From Citromicrobium bathyomarinum (GTDB taxonomy: Bacteria; Pseudomonadota; Alphaproteobacteria; Sphingomonadales; Sphingomonadaceae), in contig NZ_JAINWL010000001.1 of the NCBI RefSeq assembly GCF_021021475.1, forward strand, positions 124,001-188,000: a stretch of 64,000 nt of DNA, written 5' to 3'. Numbering within the stretch: the first letter of the stretch is position 1; each line of letters starts with the position of its first letter. Made by a program: the position numbers and the translations under genes. Of this stretch, positions 34,693 to 43,470 are shown one piece after another. The notes below the pieces were generated by a model, which was not told where the DNA came from, made no database searches, and saw nothing but the letters and a program-made list of their open reading frames with translations.

Positions 34693-35082
34693 TCACTTTC
34701 CTTGAGAGGCAAGGCTCTCGAACTTTTCATTGAAGCGCTCTTCAGAGAACGAAAGATCGGGCACGTTTTCTTCGATCCAGTCGCGAACACATGCCCTCGA
34801 CTCATTAGTGGCATCGACTATGTCATAGACCGCAAGGTCCATACCTCCGACGCCATCGATACGGTTCGATAATCCGCAATGTTGCGTCATCTCTCGGATC
34901 CGCTTCATTTCAGCCACTGAACCGACCGCGACGCTCTCGAAACTGTAGATCGTAATGTCTGGTCCCGAGTAGAGGGGTTCGCAGACCTGAGGATCGCGCA
35001 CGGGTGAATCTGCTTCACATCCGGCAGGCACGCTTGCCGGTTCGACCGCCAAGGCCAACAGGGCCATCGCCAGGACGCTCAC
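34693..35082 (-). CDS. exported hypothetical protein
   Basis: 129 aa from a GTG overlapping the stop of a 14-codon leader that copies the start of bioB. Signal-like N-terminus MSVLAMALLALAVEPASV; four cysteines (CEADSPVRDPQVCEP, QHCGLSN, ACVRDWIEE). Lower GC than bioB and ydcZ on either side. It appears inserted between the two. Function unknown. Confidence 0.6.
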   Translation of the reverse strand: MSVLAMALLALAVEPASVPAGCEADSPVRDPQVCEPLYSGPDITIYSFESVAVGSVAEMKRIREMTQHCGLSNRIDGVGGMDLAVYDIVDATNESRACVRDWIEENVPDLSFSEERFNEKFESLASQGK

Positions 35083-35123
35083 TCAACCACCTCCTCAACT
35101 TCATCGGTGCGGATTTGAGTCAT
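35079..35123 (-). other. relic or leader copy of the bioB start (14 codons)
   Basis: Reads MTQIRTDEVEEVVE then stop. Its first 20 bases equal the bioB start region except one base, and here the codon is ATG where bioB has GTG. The stop overlaps the GTG of the hypothetical gene downstream. Either a displaced bioB start left by an insertion, or a coupling leader. The nucleotide match is direct observation; the origin is inference. Confidence 0.5.
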
Positions 35124-35584
35124 ACGGGTTTCCTGGCGAGATAGAGGCCCACGGCCATCACGGCGATGCCCAGGATGCGCTTTGGCGTCAGCGAAGTCTG
35201 GATCACGCCGAGCAGGCCGAAATGGTCGATGGTGGCAGCCGCGATGAGCTGGCCGGTGAGGACGAAGAAGATCGCGTTGCCGAGCCCGATCTTGGGCGCG
35301 GAGAACGCGATCGCGGTCGCGTAGAACAGCATGAAGACCGACGCGCCATAGAGCCAGGGCCTGTCGAGGGTGAAGTCCGACGCGCTCGGGAAGCCGACGA
35401 AGGCGAGGACGGTCGTCGAGATAACCAGACCGATGCCGAAGGTGACGGCAGTGGCGGCAATGGGGCTGCCGAGCTGCTGGTTCAGCCCGGCATTGAGCGA
35501 GGCGAAGACGGGAATGCCCAGCCCCGCCGCGAACATCATCGCGGCGATGGGCAGGAAGCTTGCGCCGCTTTGGGGGGCGCTCAC
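35120..35584 (-). CDS. DMT-family membrane transporter, YdcZ type
   Basis: 154 aa, GTG start. Five hydrophobic segments at about residues 12-30, 40-58, 70-90, 98-118 and 130-150 (FAAGLGIPVFASLNAGLNQQLGS, ATAVTFGIGLVISTTVLAF). This is the DUF606/YdcZ half-size drug/metabolite transporter pattern, expected to dimerise. Substrate unknown. Its stop overlaps the ATG of the bioB-like leader. Confidence 0.8.
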   Translation of the reverse strand: MSAPQSGASFLPIAAMMFAAGLGIPVFASLNAGLNQQLGSPIAATAVTFGIGLVISTTVLAFVGFPSASDFTLDRPWLYGASVFMLFYATAIAFSAPKIGLGNAIFFVLTGQLIAAATIDHFGLLGVIQTSLTPKRILGIAVMAVGLYLARKPV

Positions 35585-35625
35585 TTTGTGGCCTCGCAGG
35601 TCGAGTGGGTGCGGATGTGGGACAA
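35581..35625 (-). other. degenerate bioB-start-like leader upstream of the transporter
   Basis: In frame: TTG then SHIRTHSTCEATK and stop, 14 codons, overlapping the GTG start of the transporter gene. The stretch GGTGCGGAT.TGGG.CA matches the bioB start at 15 of 17 bases. It is not certain that it is translated, since the frame stays open further upstream. Listed because it is the third copy in a row. Confidence 0.35.
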
Positions 35626-35658
35626 CTCGATACCTCGAATATGGAGTGAACTCGTTTC

Positions 35659-35743
35659 GTCACCCCCGCGCAGGCGGGGGCCCCGCTTCTTTACGAGTGG
35701 TACCAAAGAAGAAGCGGGACCCCGGATCAAGTCCGGGGTGACG
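35659..35743. repeat. 85-base palindromic intergenic repeat, copy 1
   Basis: Two hairpins, CCCCCGCGCAGGCGGGGG and CCCCGGATCAAGTCCGGGG, separated by a variable centre, bounded by GTCACCCC...GGGGTGAC. A second copy lies near 37.9 kb in the same orientation. The end hairpin is of a form common between genes of sphingomonads. No coding capacity. Confidence 0.9.
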
Positions 35744-35791
35744 GAAAGAGGTGAAATCACGTTTTACCTGATCGGCTTGCCCAGCCTGTTG

Positions 35792-36277
35792 TCAGTTCGC
35801 CGCTTCCCGCTCGTCGCCGCAGAACCGGTAGTGGGCGACGACGAACAGCTCGTATGGAGGGCTCTCGCCCATCAGCGCATCCAGCTCGCCATTCATCCAT
35901 GCCTGCCTTTGCGAATAATCGATCGTGGTCACCCGTTTCGCTGCCGGATCGCCGAACTCGCCCCAGCCATACTCGACGATCCCGATGGTCGGATCGCCAT
36001 TCGTATCGTCGGCAAAGCACTGAAAACTGAGGATCCCTTTCGCGACATATTTCTCCGAGGTTTCGAAGTAGATGTCGCGCCAGTTGCCCTCGCGCTTCTC
36101 CTCCCTGCCCAGCCAGGTGGTGCTGTAAACGCCCTCGATGTCCTGATTGTACAGGAATTCGACCGTTACATCGGGCCGAAACTCACTGGGAGCGACGCGC
36201 ACTTCGGCATGCACTGCGCTGCCGAAGCCCGCGATCAGAAGCCCGACATGCAGAAGGGTGAAACGGATCGGGCTCAC
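35792..36277 (-). CDS. exported hypothetical protein
   Basis: 161 aa, GTG start, signal peptide MSPIRFTLLHVGLLIAGFGSAVHA. The mature part is rich in aromatic residues and Glu (VEFLYNQDIEGVYSTTWLG, WGEFGDPAAKRVTTIDYSQ) with one cysteine pair possible. It lies 11 bases after metY on the same strand. Not recognised. Confidence 0.65.
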   Translation of the reverse strand: MSPIRFTLLHVGLLIAGFGSAVHAEVRVAPSEFRPDVTVEFLYNQDIEGVYSTTWLGREEKREGNWRDIYFETSEKYVAKGILSFQCFADDTNGDPTIGIVEYGWGEFGDPAAKRVTTIDYSQRQAWMNGELDALMGESPPYELFVVAHYRFCGDEREAAN

Positions 36278-36288
36278 CTGACAGCCCC

Positions 36289-37578
36289 TCAGCCCGCCGC
36301 GAGCGCCTGGTCCAGGTCGGCCTTGATATCCTCGATATTCTCGATCCCGACAGAGACGCGGACCACGTCCGGCCCCGCGCCCGCCGCGATCAGCTCGGTT
36401 TCGCCCAGCTGGCTGTGCGTGGTCGACGCGGGGTGGATGATGAGTGAGCGGGTGTCGCCGATATTGGCGAGGTGGCTCAACAGCTTGACGTTGGAGACCA
36501 GCGCCCGGCCCGCCTCATAGCCGCCCTTGAGGCCGAAGGTGAACACCGCGCCGCCGCGCCCGCCAAGGTATTTGTTGGCGAGGCTGTGATAATCGCTGTC
36601 CCGCAGCCCGGCGTAGGAAACCCAGGCGACCTTCTCGTGCCCCTTGAGCCATTCGGCCAGCTCCAGCGCGTTGTCGCAATGCCGGTCCATCCGCAGGTGC
36701 AGCGTTTCCATGCCGGTCAGCGCGAGGAAGGCGTTCATCGGCGCGAGCGCGGGGCCGAGATCGCGCAGGCCCAGTACGCGGCAGGCGATGATGAAGGCGA
36801 TCGGGCCGACCGGCTCCAGCGCGTCGACCAGCACCGCACCGTGGTACGATCCGTTGGGCCGGGTGAGCGAGGCGAACTTGTCGCCTTGCGCCTTCCAGTC
36901 GAACTTGCCGCTGTCGACGATCACGCCGCCGACCGCATTGCCATGCCCGTTGAGGAACTTGGTGGTCGAGTGGGTGACGATGTCCGCACCGAAATCGAAC
37001 GGCCTGCACAGCGCAGGCGTCGCCATGGTGTTGTCCACGATCAGCGGCACGCCGCCCGCGTGGGCGACGTCCGCAATCGCGGAAATATCGCTGACCACGC
37101 CGCCGGGATTGGCGAGGCTTTCGATGAAGACGCAGCGCGTCTTGTCGTCCATCGCGGCGCGGATGTTCTCGGGGTCGTCGGCATCGACGAAGCGGGTTTC
37201 CCAACCGAACTTGAGGAACGCCTCGCCCATCTGGTTGAGCGATCCGCCATACAGCTTCCTCGCCGCCACGATGTTGCAGCCCGGTTCCATCAGGGTGTGG
37301 AACGCGATCAGCTGTGCCGCATGGCCCGACGCGACGCCCAGCGCACCGACACCACCCTCCAGCGCCGCGACCTTCTTCTCCAGCGCGTCGTTGGTGGGGT
37401 TCATGATGCGCGAATAGATGTTCCCGAATTCGGAGAGCGAGAACAGGTTGGCCGCGTGATCCGGGCTGTCGAACACGTAGCTCGCCGTCTGGTAGATCGG
37501 CGTAATCCGCGCATTGGTGGTCGGATCGGGCTCGCACCCGGCGTGGACGGCGAGGGTTTCTGGGTGGAGATCGGTCAT
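36289..37578 (-). CDS. metY: O-acetylhomoserine aminocarboxypropyltransferase (sulfhydrylase)
   Basis: 429-aa PLP enzyme of the Cys/Met metabolism family making homocysteine from O-acetylhomoserine and sulfide. Signatures: LAVHAGCEPDPTTNARITPIYQTASYVF, SGHAAQLIAFHTLMEPGC, and the PLP lysine context VTHSTTKFLNGHGNAVGG. The long insert typical of MetY (compared with MetB/MetC) is present. No SAM riboswitch was identified upstream. Confidence 0.93.
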   Translation of the reverse strand: MTDLHPETLAVHAGCEPDPTTNARITPIYQTASYVFDSPDHAANLFSLSEFGNIYSRIMNPTNDALEKKVAALEGGVGALGVASGHAAQLIAFHTLMEPGCNIVAARKLYGGSLNQMGEAFLKFGWETRFVDADDPENIRAAMDDKTRCVFIESLANPGGVVSDISAIADVAHAGGVPLIVDNTMATPALCRPFDFGADIVTHSTTKFLNGHGNAVGGVIVDSGKFDWKAQGDKFASLTRPNGSYHGAVLVDALEPVGPIAFIIACRVLGLRDLGPALAPMNAFLALTGMETLHLRMDRHCDNALELAEWLKGHEKVAWVSYAGLRDSDYHSLANKYLGGRGGAVFTFGLKGGYEAGRALVSNVKLLSHLANIGDTRSLIIHPASTTHSQLGETELIAAGAGPDVVRVSVGIENIEDIKADLDQALAAG

Positions 37579-37653
37579 GGAGGGGTTCCGTTTCGGTCGG
37601 GGTGGTCGGGTTGGACGGCAGCGCCTTAGGGGATCAGTTTTTGGACGGTTGGA

Positions 37654-37857
37654 TCATCTTTGAAGTCTCCCAGACCGCCGATTTGATTGGAAGGTCGAGA
37701 TCATCATTCCGATACCAAAGGCGATTCCGAGGAAAGCAATTGTGCCGCCAATTTTCCAGGCGATGTCAACATCGGCGGTCAAAAGGAGTATCAGTGGCAA
37801 ATTGAGCAGCGCCAAAAGCGCGCCCTTGAAAAGATTTCGCAACGCCGAAAAAATCAC
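37654..37857 (-). CDS. 67-aa membrane protein
   Basis: GTG start; two hydrophobic segments, about residues 10-28 (FKGALLALLNLPLILLL) and 36-54 (KIGGTIAFLGIAFGIGMMIS), then a basic tail. It sits alone between metY and a palindromic repeat. No family is known; it could be a chance frame, though its hydrophobic pattern is regular. Confidence 0.45.
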   Translation of the reverse strand: MIFSALRNLFKGALLALLNLPLILLLTADVDIAWKIGGTIAFLGIAFGIGMMISTFQSNRRSGRLQR

Positions 37858-37877
37858 GCCGTTATCGCCTTCACTTC

Positions 37878-37962
37878 GTCACCCCCGCGAAGGCGGGGGC
37901 CCCGCTTTCCTTCAAACAGCACCGAAGGAGAAGCGGGACCCCGGATCAAGTCCGGGGTGACG
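37878..37962. repeat. 85-base palindromic intergenic repeat, copy 2
   Basis: Same size, ends and orientation as the copy at 35.7 kb, including identical GCGGGACCCCGGATCAAGTC; the two differ in the middle. It lies between the methylmalonyl-CoA mutase end and the 67-aa gene. Confidence 0.9.
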
Positions 37963-37975
37963 AGGGAGGCAAACG

Positions 37976-40147
37976 TCACTCCGCCGCCTCGTCGATCTCC
38001 TCATCGGCAGGCGGCATGTTGTGGCCGAGCAGGCGGAGCATGTCCGCCGCGCATTCGACCACGTTGCTGCCGGGGCCGTAGATGCCCTGCACGCCTGCAT
38101 CGCGCAGGAACTGGTAGTCGCTCTGCGGGATCACGCCGCCGGCGGTCACCTTGATATCGGCGCGGCCTGCGTCCTTGAGCAGACGGATCAGTTCGGGGAT
38201 CAGCGTCTTGTGGCCCGCAGCGAGGCTCGACGCGCCGATTGCGTCGACGCCCTCGGCAAGCGCCATCTCCAACGTTTCCTGAGGCGTCTGGAACAGCGGG
38301 CCGGAGACGACGTCGAAGCCCATGTCGGCGAAGGCACTCGCGATGACGTTGGCGCCGCGATCGTGGCCGTCCTGGCCCATCTTGGCGATCATGATCTTCG
38401 GCTTGCGGCCGAGCCGCTGCTCCACCGCATCGACGCCCTGCACGACCTGCTGGTAGCGGCTATCCGCAGCATAGGCCTTGGCATAGACGCCCTTCACCGG
38501 GGTCGGCTTGGTGTCGTAGCGGCCGAAGACATCTTCCATCGCGCTGGAAATCTCCCCCAGCGTCGCGTCGTGGCGCGCGGCCTCCACGGCCAGCGCGAGC
38601 AGGTTGCCTTCCTTCTGCGCCGCGCCGCGCGCCAGCGCATCGAGCGCGGCCTGGCAGGCAATGTCATCGCGCTGTGAACGAACCTTCTCGATCCGCGCGA
38701 TCTGCGACTGGCGGACCTTGTGGTTGTCGATATCGAGCGTGTCGATCTCGTCCTCGGTCTCGCGCCGGTACTTGTTCACGCCGACGATCACCGTCTCGCC
38801 GCGGTCGACATTGGTCTGCTTCTCGGCAGCCGCCTGTTCGATCCGCCGCTTGGGCTCCCCGGTCGCGACGAACTTCGTCATCCCGCCCGCCGCATCGACC
38901 TCGTCGATGATCTTCTTGGCTTCCTCGACCAGCTTGGCGGTCAGCGCCTCGACATAATACGAGCCGCCCAGCGGATCGGCGACATTGGTGATGCCGGTCT
39001 CTTCCTCCAGCACCAGCTGCGTGTTGCGCGCGATGCGGGCGGAGAAGTCGGTCGGCAGCGCGATCGCTTCATCCAGCGCATTGGTGTGGAGCGACTGGGT
39101 ACCGCCGAGCACCGCCGCCATCGCCTCGATCGTGGTGCGTATCACGTTGTTGTAGGGGTCCTGCTCCTGCAGGGACACGCCGCTGGTCTGGCAGTGCGTG
39201 CGCAGCATCTTGGACTTGGGGTCTTTCGCGCCCAGCCCTTCCATCACGTCGTGCCACAGATGGCGCGCGGCGCGCATCTTGGCGATCTCCATGAAGAAGT
39301 TCATCCCGATGCCCCAGAAGAACGAAAGGCGCGGGGCGAAGGCGTCGATATCGAGCCCGGTATCCATCGCGCGCTGGGCATATTCCTTGCCGTCGGCGAT
39401 GGTGAAGGCGAGCTCCTGCACCGCCGTCGCGCCCGCTTCGTGCATGTGATAGCCGCTGATCGAAATCGAGTTGAAGCGCGGCATGTGGTCGGAGGTGTAA
39501 GCGATGATGTCGCTCACGATCCGCATGCTCGGCTCGGGCGGGTAGATATACGTGTTGCGGACCATGAACTCCTTGAGGATGTCGTTCTGGATGGTCCCGG
39601 AAAGCTTGTCCTGCGACACGCCCGACCGCTCCGCCGCGACGATGTAGAACGCCAGCACGGGGATCACCGCGCCGTTCATCGTCATCGAAACGCTCATCGT
39701 GTCGAGCGGGATCTGATCGAACAGGATCTGCATGTCCGCCACGGTGTCGATCGCGACGCCCGCCTTGCCGACATCGCCGACCACGCGCGGGTGGTCCGAG
39801 TCGTACCCACGGTGGGTGGCGAGATCGAACGCAACGCTCAGCCCCTTCTGCCCGGCGGCGAGGTTGCGGCGGTAAAAGGCGTTGGATTCTTCGGCGGTGG
39901 AGAAGCCCGCATACTGGCGGATCGTCCACGGGCGGCCGGTGTACATGCTCGCATAGGGCCCGCGCGTGAACGGTTCGAAACCGGGCAGGCCGGGGTCGAT
40001 GCCCTTGGTATCCTCGGCGGTGTAGAGCGGCTTTATGTCGAAGCCTTCCAGCGTGTGCCAGGTGAGGTCGCGGCCCTTCACTTCCTTGTCGGCCTTGGCC
40101 TGCCAGTCTGCGTAGGTTGCCGCGGGGGTCGGGGTCTTGTCGGTCAT
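37976..40147 (-). CDS. methylmalonyl-CoA mutase, B12-dependent
   Basis: 723 aa, single-chain mutase that rearranges (R)-methylmalonyl-CoA to succinyl-CoA. The TIM-barrel domain has [20 protein letters not shown] and [12 protein letters not shown]. The C-terminal cobalamin domain has the DxHxxG motif in [20 protein letters not shown], and later [12 protein letters not shown]. Final enzyme of the propionate route; pcc and the epimerase genes flank it. Its chaperone gene meaB is not in the window. Confidence 0.96.
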   Translation of the reverse strand: MTDKTPTPAATYADWQAKADKEVKGRDLTWHTLEGFDIKPLYTAEDTKGIDPGLPGFEPFTRGPYASMYTGRPWTIRQYAGFSTAEESNAFYRRNLAAGQKGLSVAFDLATHRGYDSDHPRVVGDVGKAGVAIDTVADMQILFDQIPLDTMSVSMTMNGAVIPVLAFYIVAAERSGVSQDKLSGTIQNDILKEFMVRNTYIYPPEPSMRIVSDIIAYTSDHMPRFNSISISGYHMHEAGATAVQELAFTIADGKEYAQRAMDTGLDIDAFAPRLSFFWGIGMNFFMEIAKMRAARHLWHDVMEGLGAKDPKSKMLRTHCQTSGVSLQEQDPYNNVIRTTIEAMAAVLGGTQSLHTNALDEAIALPTDFSARIARNTQLVLEEETGITNVADPLGGSYYVEALTAKLVEEAKKIIDEVDAAGGMTKFVATGEPKRRIEQAAAEKQTNVDRGETVIVGVNKYRRETEDEIDTLDIDNHKVRQSQIARIEKVRSQRDDIACQAALDALARGAAQKEGNLLALAVEAARHDATLGEISSAMEDVFGRYDTKPTPVKGVYAKAYAADSRYQQVVQGVDAVEQRLGRKPKIMIAKMGQDGHDRGANVIASAFADMGFDVVSGPLFQTPQETLEMALAEGVDAIGASSLAAGHKTLIPELIRLLKDAGRADIKVTAGGVIPQSDYQFLRDAGVQGIYGPGSNVVECAADMLRLLGHNMPPADEEIDEAAE

Positions 40148-40155
40148 AATTCCAC

Positions 40156-40767
40156 TCAGGCTTGTGCACTTGGTCGGGCGGACACACGCTGGTGCCAGTC
40201 ACGCAGGTTTTCGCAATCCTGCGGCATTCCACAACCTATGAATTCTGCGAAATCGGCGGTGGTCAGCAGCAGTATGTCGGCCACGCTGTAACCATCCGTG
40301 GCGAGGAAGTCCCGCCCTGCGAGCGACTGGTCGAAGAAACGGAACGCGTCGGCGACGCGGGGCCGGTTGGCCTCGCCCCACGCCTCGTTCCGGCCGGGCA
40401 GCGCGGCGGTGAAGCGATGCGTGTGGACCCACACCGCGCCCACTGCGGTCATCAGGATCATCTCGACCCGGCGGCTCCACATCTCGACCTGCGCGCTTTC
40501 CAGCGGGGTCGTGCCGAACAGCGGCGGTTCTGGATGAAGCCCTTCCAGATAGCGCATGATCGCGACGCTTTCGGCGATCACCGTGCCATCATCGAGTTCG
40601 AGGATCGGGGTCTGCCCGCGCGGATTCTTGGCGAGATAGTCGGGCGCCTTCTGCTCGCGCTGCGGGATCGAAACCTGCGTGGAGGGCAGCTCGATACCCT
40701 TCTCGGCGGCGAAGATGCGCACGCGGCGCGGATTGGGTGCGGGCATGGCGCTGTCGTAAAAAAGCAT
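40156..40767 (-). CDS. glutathione S-transferase family protein
   Basis: 203 aa from [19 protein letters not shown], the standard thioredoxin-like N-terminal domain. [21 protein letters not shown] is the glutathione-binding region, with an alpha-helical C-terminal domain. The upstream in-frame ATG lies in a palindromic repeat and was rejected. Substrate unknown. Confidence 0.88.
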   Translation of the reverse strand: MLFYDSAMPAPNPRRVRIFAAEKGIELPSTQVSIPQREQKAPDYLAKNPRGQTPILELDDGTVIAESVAIMRYLEGLHPEPPLFGTTPLESAQVEMWSRRVEMILMTAVGAVWVHTHRFTAALPGRNEAWGEANRPRVADAFRFFDQSLAGRDFLATDGYSVADILLLTTADFAEFIGCGMPQDCENLRDWHQRVSARPSAQA

Positions 40768-40786
40768 CGCGATTTCCTCTCTCTTA

Positions 40787-40918
40787 TCCCTCTCCCCGTG
40801 CGGGGAGAGGATAGCATAGCCTGGTCGCGAAGCGGCCTGGCGGAGCTTGGAGAGGGGCTTACAGCCTTCGCTGCGTCGAACTCCCCTCTCCCAACCCTCT
40901 CCCCACATGGGGAGAGGG
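40787..40918. repeat. intergenic palindromic repeat, CCTCTCCCC type, second copy
   Basis: Begins ATCCCTCTCCCCGTGCGGGGAGAGGATAGC and ends CCTCTCCCCACATGGGGAGAGG, with GCTTGGAGAGGGG in the middle. Same order as the copy at 12.35 kb, but shorter. It lies between the GST and epimerase genes. Confidence 0.78.
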
Positions 40919-40926
40919 CTACCGGG

Positions 40927-41382
40927 TCAGTTCGACCAGTGCGCGCCGTCCTTCGGCGTTTCCATGATCTCGGTTAGCTGGCCCATCATGTCCTTGGGGT
41001 GGAGGAAGAAGATCGGCGTGCCGTGCGCGCCGATGCGCGTGGGGCCGAGGATGCGCTTGCCCTTCCCCTCGAACCACTCGCGCGCCGCCTCGATGTCCTC
41101 CACCTCGTAGCAGACATGGTGCTGGCCCCCGGCGGGGTTCTTGGCGAGGAAGCCGTTGATCGGGCTCGCCTCGTCGAACGGCTCGATCAGCTCGATCTGC
41201 GTGCCCTTGCCGACTTCGCCTGTGCTGTCGGGCGTATCGACGAAGCAGACCTTCACGCCCTGTTCGGGCAGGTCGAACGGCTCGTTGATCCGCACCGCGC
41301 CCATCGTGTCGCGGTAGTAGCGAATAGAGTCCGCGATCGAAGGCGTCGCGACGCCGATATGGTTGAGACGGCCGAGTTTCAT
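40927..41382 (-). CDS. mce: methylmalonyl-CoA epimerase
   Basis: 151 aa, vicinal-oxygen-chelate fold. LNHIGVATPSIADSIRYY at the N-terminus, GGQHHVCYEVEDIEAAREWF in the middle and FFLHPKDMMGQLTEI at the end give the metal ligands (His, Glu). Converts (S)- to (R)-methylmalonyl-CoA between PccAB and the mutase. Confidence 0.95.
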   Translation of the reverse strand: MKLGRLNHIGVATPSIADSIRYYRDTMGAVRINEPFDLPEQGVKVCFVDTPDSTGEVGKGTQIELIEPFDEASPINGFLAKNPAGGQHHVCYEVEDIEAAREWFEGKGKRILGPTRIGAHGTPIFFLHPKDMMGQLTEIMETPKDGAHWSN

Positions 41383-41402
41383 GCGTCTGCTCCTGTCAAT
41401 TC

Positions 41403-41493
41403 GTCATGCTGAACTTGTTTCAGCATCCAGTCTTCCTCCTGCAGTGCCCGCGCGTTCCCAAAGCTGGACCCTGAAACAATTTCAGGGTGACGG
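41403..41493. repeat. palindromic repeat with two hairpins (CATGCTGAACTTG type)
   Basis: TGCTGAACTTGTTTCAGCA and CCCTGAAACAATTTCAGGG hairpins, bounded by GTCA...TGAC and a variable centre. The form is related to the 85-base family but has different stems. Single copy in this window. Confidence 0.7.
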
Positions 41494-41541
41494 GATGCGG
41501 GGACTGTGTACCTGCGCAATGACGGTTGAGACTGCTGAGTT

Positions 41542-41802
41542 TCAATCGAGAAAACCGGTCAGTTCGAGGCCAATCGAGATGACAAAGAGTGCGGCGAAAA
41601 ACCATGCCAAGACCGCCAAGATCTTTTGCCAGATCACCACATCCCGAAAACCCCTCTCGCCCAGAGAAACCGGCTGGGGCTCGGCTGCTTCTACCCAATC
41701 CTTGGGTATTTCACCGTTCGCCGACCAGCGATTTGCCATCCTCCAAAACCAGAGGCCCGTCGACACGAAGACCGCGGCAAGAAAGAGTTTAACGACAATC
41801 AC
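41542..41802 (-). CDS. 86-aa membrane protein
   Basis: GTG start overlapping the pccB stop (GTGA). Two membrane helices, about residues 4-20 ([17 protein letters not shown]) and 62-80 ([17 protein letters not shown]), with a soluble link containing [19 protein letters not shown]. Function unknown; translationally coupled to pccB. Confidence 0.6.
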   Translation of the reverse strand: MIVVKLFLAAVFVSTGLWFWRMANRWSANGEIPKDWVEAAEPQPVSLGERGFRDVVIWQKILAVLAWFFAALFVISIGLELTGFLD

Positions 41803-43331
41803 AACGGAATATTATCGTGCTTCTTCCACGGGTTGCTCAGCTCTTTCCCACGCAGCTTGCGCAGCCCCAGCGCAATCCGCCGCCGGGTCGAGTGCGGGTA
41901 GATGACCTCGTCGATATAGCCGCGTGAGGCGGCGACGAAGGGGTTGGCGAAGCGGTCTTCGTATTCCTTCGTTTTCTCGGCGATCTTTTCGGGATCGTCG
42001 CGGTCCTGGCGGAAGATGATCTCCACCGCGCCCTTGGCGCCCATCACCGCGATCTCGGCAGTCGGCCAGGCGTAGTTGAGGTCGCCGCGCAGGTGCTTGC
42101 TCGCCATCACGTCATACGCGCCGCCATAGGCCTTGCGGGTGATGACGGTGATCTTGGGCACGGTCGCCTCGGCATAGGCGAACAGCAGCTTCGCGCCGTG
42201 CTTGATGATGCCGCCCAGTTCCTGGGCCGTGCCGGGAAGGAAGCCGGGCACGTCGACGAAGGTCACGATCGGAATGTCGAACGCATCGCAGAAGCGCACG
42301 AAGCGCGCGGCTTTCTTGGACGAGTTGATGTCGAGCACGCCCGCCAGCACCATCGGCTGGTTGGCGACCACGCCCACGGTGCGGCCCTCCACCCGGCCGA
42401 AGCCGCAGATGATGTTGCCCGCATGCTTGGGCTGGATCTCGAAGAAGTCGCCATCGTCGAGCGTCTTCGAGATCACCTCGTGCATGTCGTAGGGCTGGTT
42501 GGCGTTGTCGGGGATCAGCGTGTCGAGGCTGTCCTCGCGCCGGTCCCACGGGTCGTTGCTCGGCATTTCGGGCACCGGCTCGCGGTTCGACAGCGGCAGG
42601 AAGTCGAAGAAGCGGCGCGTGGCCATCAGCGTTTCGATGTCGTTCTCGAACGCGTCGTCGGCCACGCTGGTCTTGGTGGTGTGGGTGATCGCCCCGCCCA
42701 GCTCTTCCTGCGTGACGACCTCGTTGGTGACGGTCTTTACCACCTCGGGCCCGGTGACGAACATGTAGGAGCTATCCTTCACCATGAAGATGAAGTCGGT
42801 CATCGCAGGGCTATAGACCGCGCCGCCCGCGCACGGCCCCATGATGACGCTGATCTGCGGGATGACGCCGCTGGCGAGCACGTTGCGCTGGAACACCTCG
42901 GCATAGCCACCGAGGCTGGCCACACCTTCCTGAATGCGCGCACCGCCCGAATCGTTCAGGCCGATCACCGGCGCGCCGACCTTCATCGCGGTGTCCATCA
43001 CCTTGCAGATCTTCTCCGCATGGCGTTTCGACAGCGATCCGCCGAAGACGGTAAAATCCTGGCTGAAGACATAGACCAGCCGGCCGTTGATGGTGCCCGA
43101 CCCGGTGACGACGCCGTCGCCCATGATCTGCTGGTCTTCCATGCCGAAATCGGTGCAGTCGTGGACCACATAGGTGTCGAGCTCCTCGAAGCTCCCCTCG
43201 TCGAGCAGCACGTCGAGCCGCTCGCGCGCGGTAAGCTTGCCCTTGGCATGCTGTGCATCGATCCGCTTCTGACCACCACCCATGCGGGCGGCTTCGCGGC
43301 GCTTTTCCATTTCGGCAATATTGGCTGACAT
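41799..43331 (-). CDS. pccB: propionyl-CoA carboxylase, carboxyltransferase subunit beta
   Basis: 510-aa carboxyltransferase: [30 protein letters not shown]-type N-terminus, [61 protein letters not shown], and a C-terminal [25 protein letters not shown]. Partner of PccA. A strong hairpin separates it from gor upstream. Confidence 0.96.
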   Translation of the reverse strand: MSANIAEMEKRREAARMGGGQKRIDAQHAKGKLTARERLDVLLDEGSFEELDTYVVHDCTDFGMEDQQIMGDGVVTGSGTINGRLVYVFSQDFTVFGGSLSKRHAEKICKVMDTAMKVGAPVIGLNDSGGARIQEGVASLGGYAEVFQRNVLASGVIPQISVIMGPCAGGAVYSPAMTDFIFMVKDSSYMFVTGPEVVKTVTNEVVTQEELGGAITHTTKTSVADDAFENDIETLMATRRFFDFLPLSNREPVPEMPSNDPWDRREDSLDTLIPDNANQPYDMHEVISKTLDDGDFFEIQPKHAGNIICGFGRVEGRTVGVVANQPMVLAGVLDINSSKKAARFVRFCDAFDIPIVTFVDVPGFLPGTAQELGGIIKHGAKLLFAYAEATVPKITVITRKAYGGAYDVMASKHLRGDLNYAWPTAEIAVMGAKGAVEIIFRQDRDDPEKIAEKTKEYEDRFANPFVAASRGYIDEVIYPHSTRRRIALGLRKLRGKELSNPWKKHDNIPL

Positions 43332-43406
43332 ACGCGCGTGCGCTCCTGTGTTCCGCTTTGCCCAAGCGGTTAGGCATGGAGGTAACGCAGCGTCAAGCTG
43401 GGCGGC

Positions 43407-43465
43407 CCCGCAAGTCCGCTTCCCTGTCGAAACAGACAGTTCGATGAGGGAAGCGGACTTGCGGG
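43407..43465 (-). terminator. 19-base perfect inverted repeat after gor
   Basis: CCCGCAAGTCCGCTTCCCT pairs perfectly with its reverse complement across a 21-base loop. It begins about six bases after the gor stop and ends some 75 bases before pccB. No T-run follows, so it may stabilise the gor 3' end or attenuate rather than terminate strongly. Confidence 0.55.
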
Positions 43466-43470
43466 CCGGA

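Noticed and set aside
37579-37653. SAM riboswitch upstream of metY
   Set aside because: No recognisable conserved core of a SAM riboswitch could be read in the short leader.
12347-41493. Palindromic repeats considered as a CRISPR array
   Set aside because: The copies are far apart, self-complementary and lack regular spacers or cas genes.
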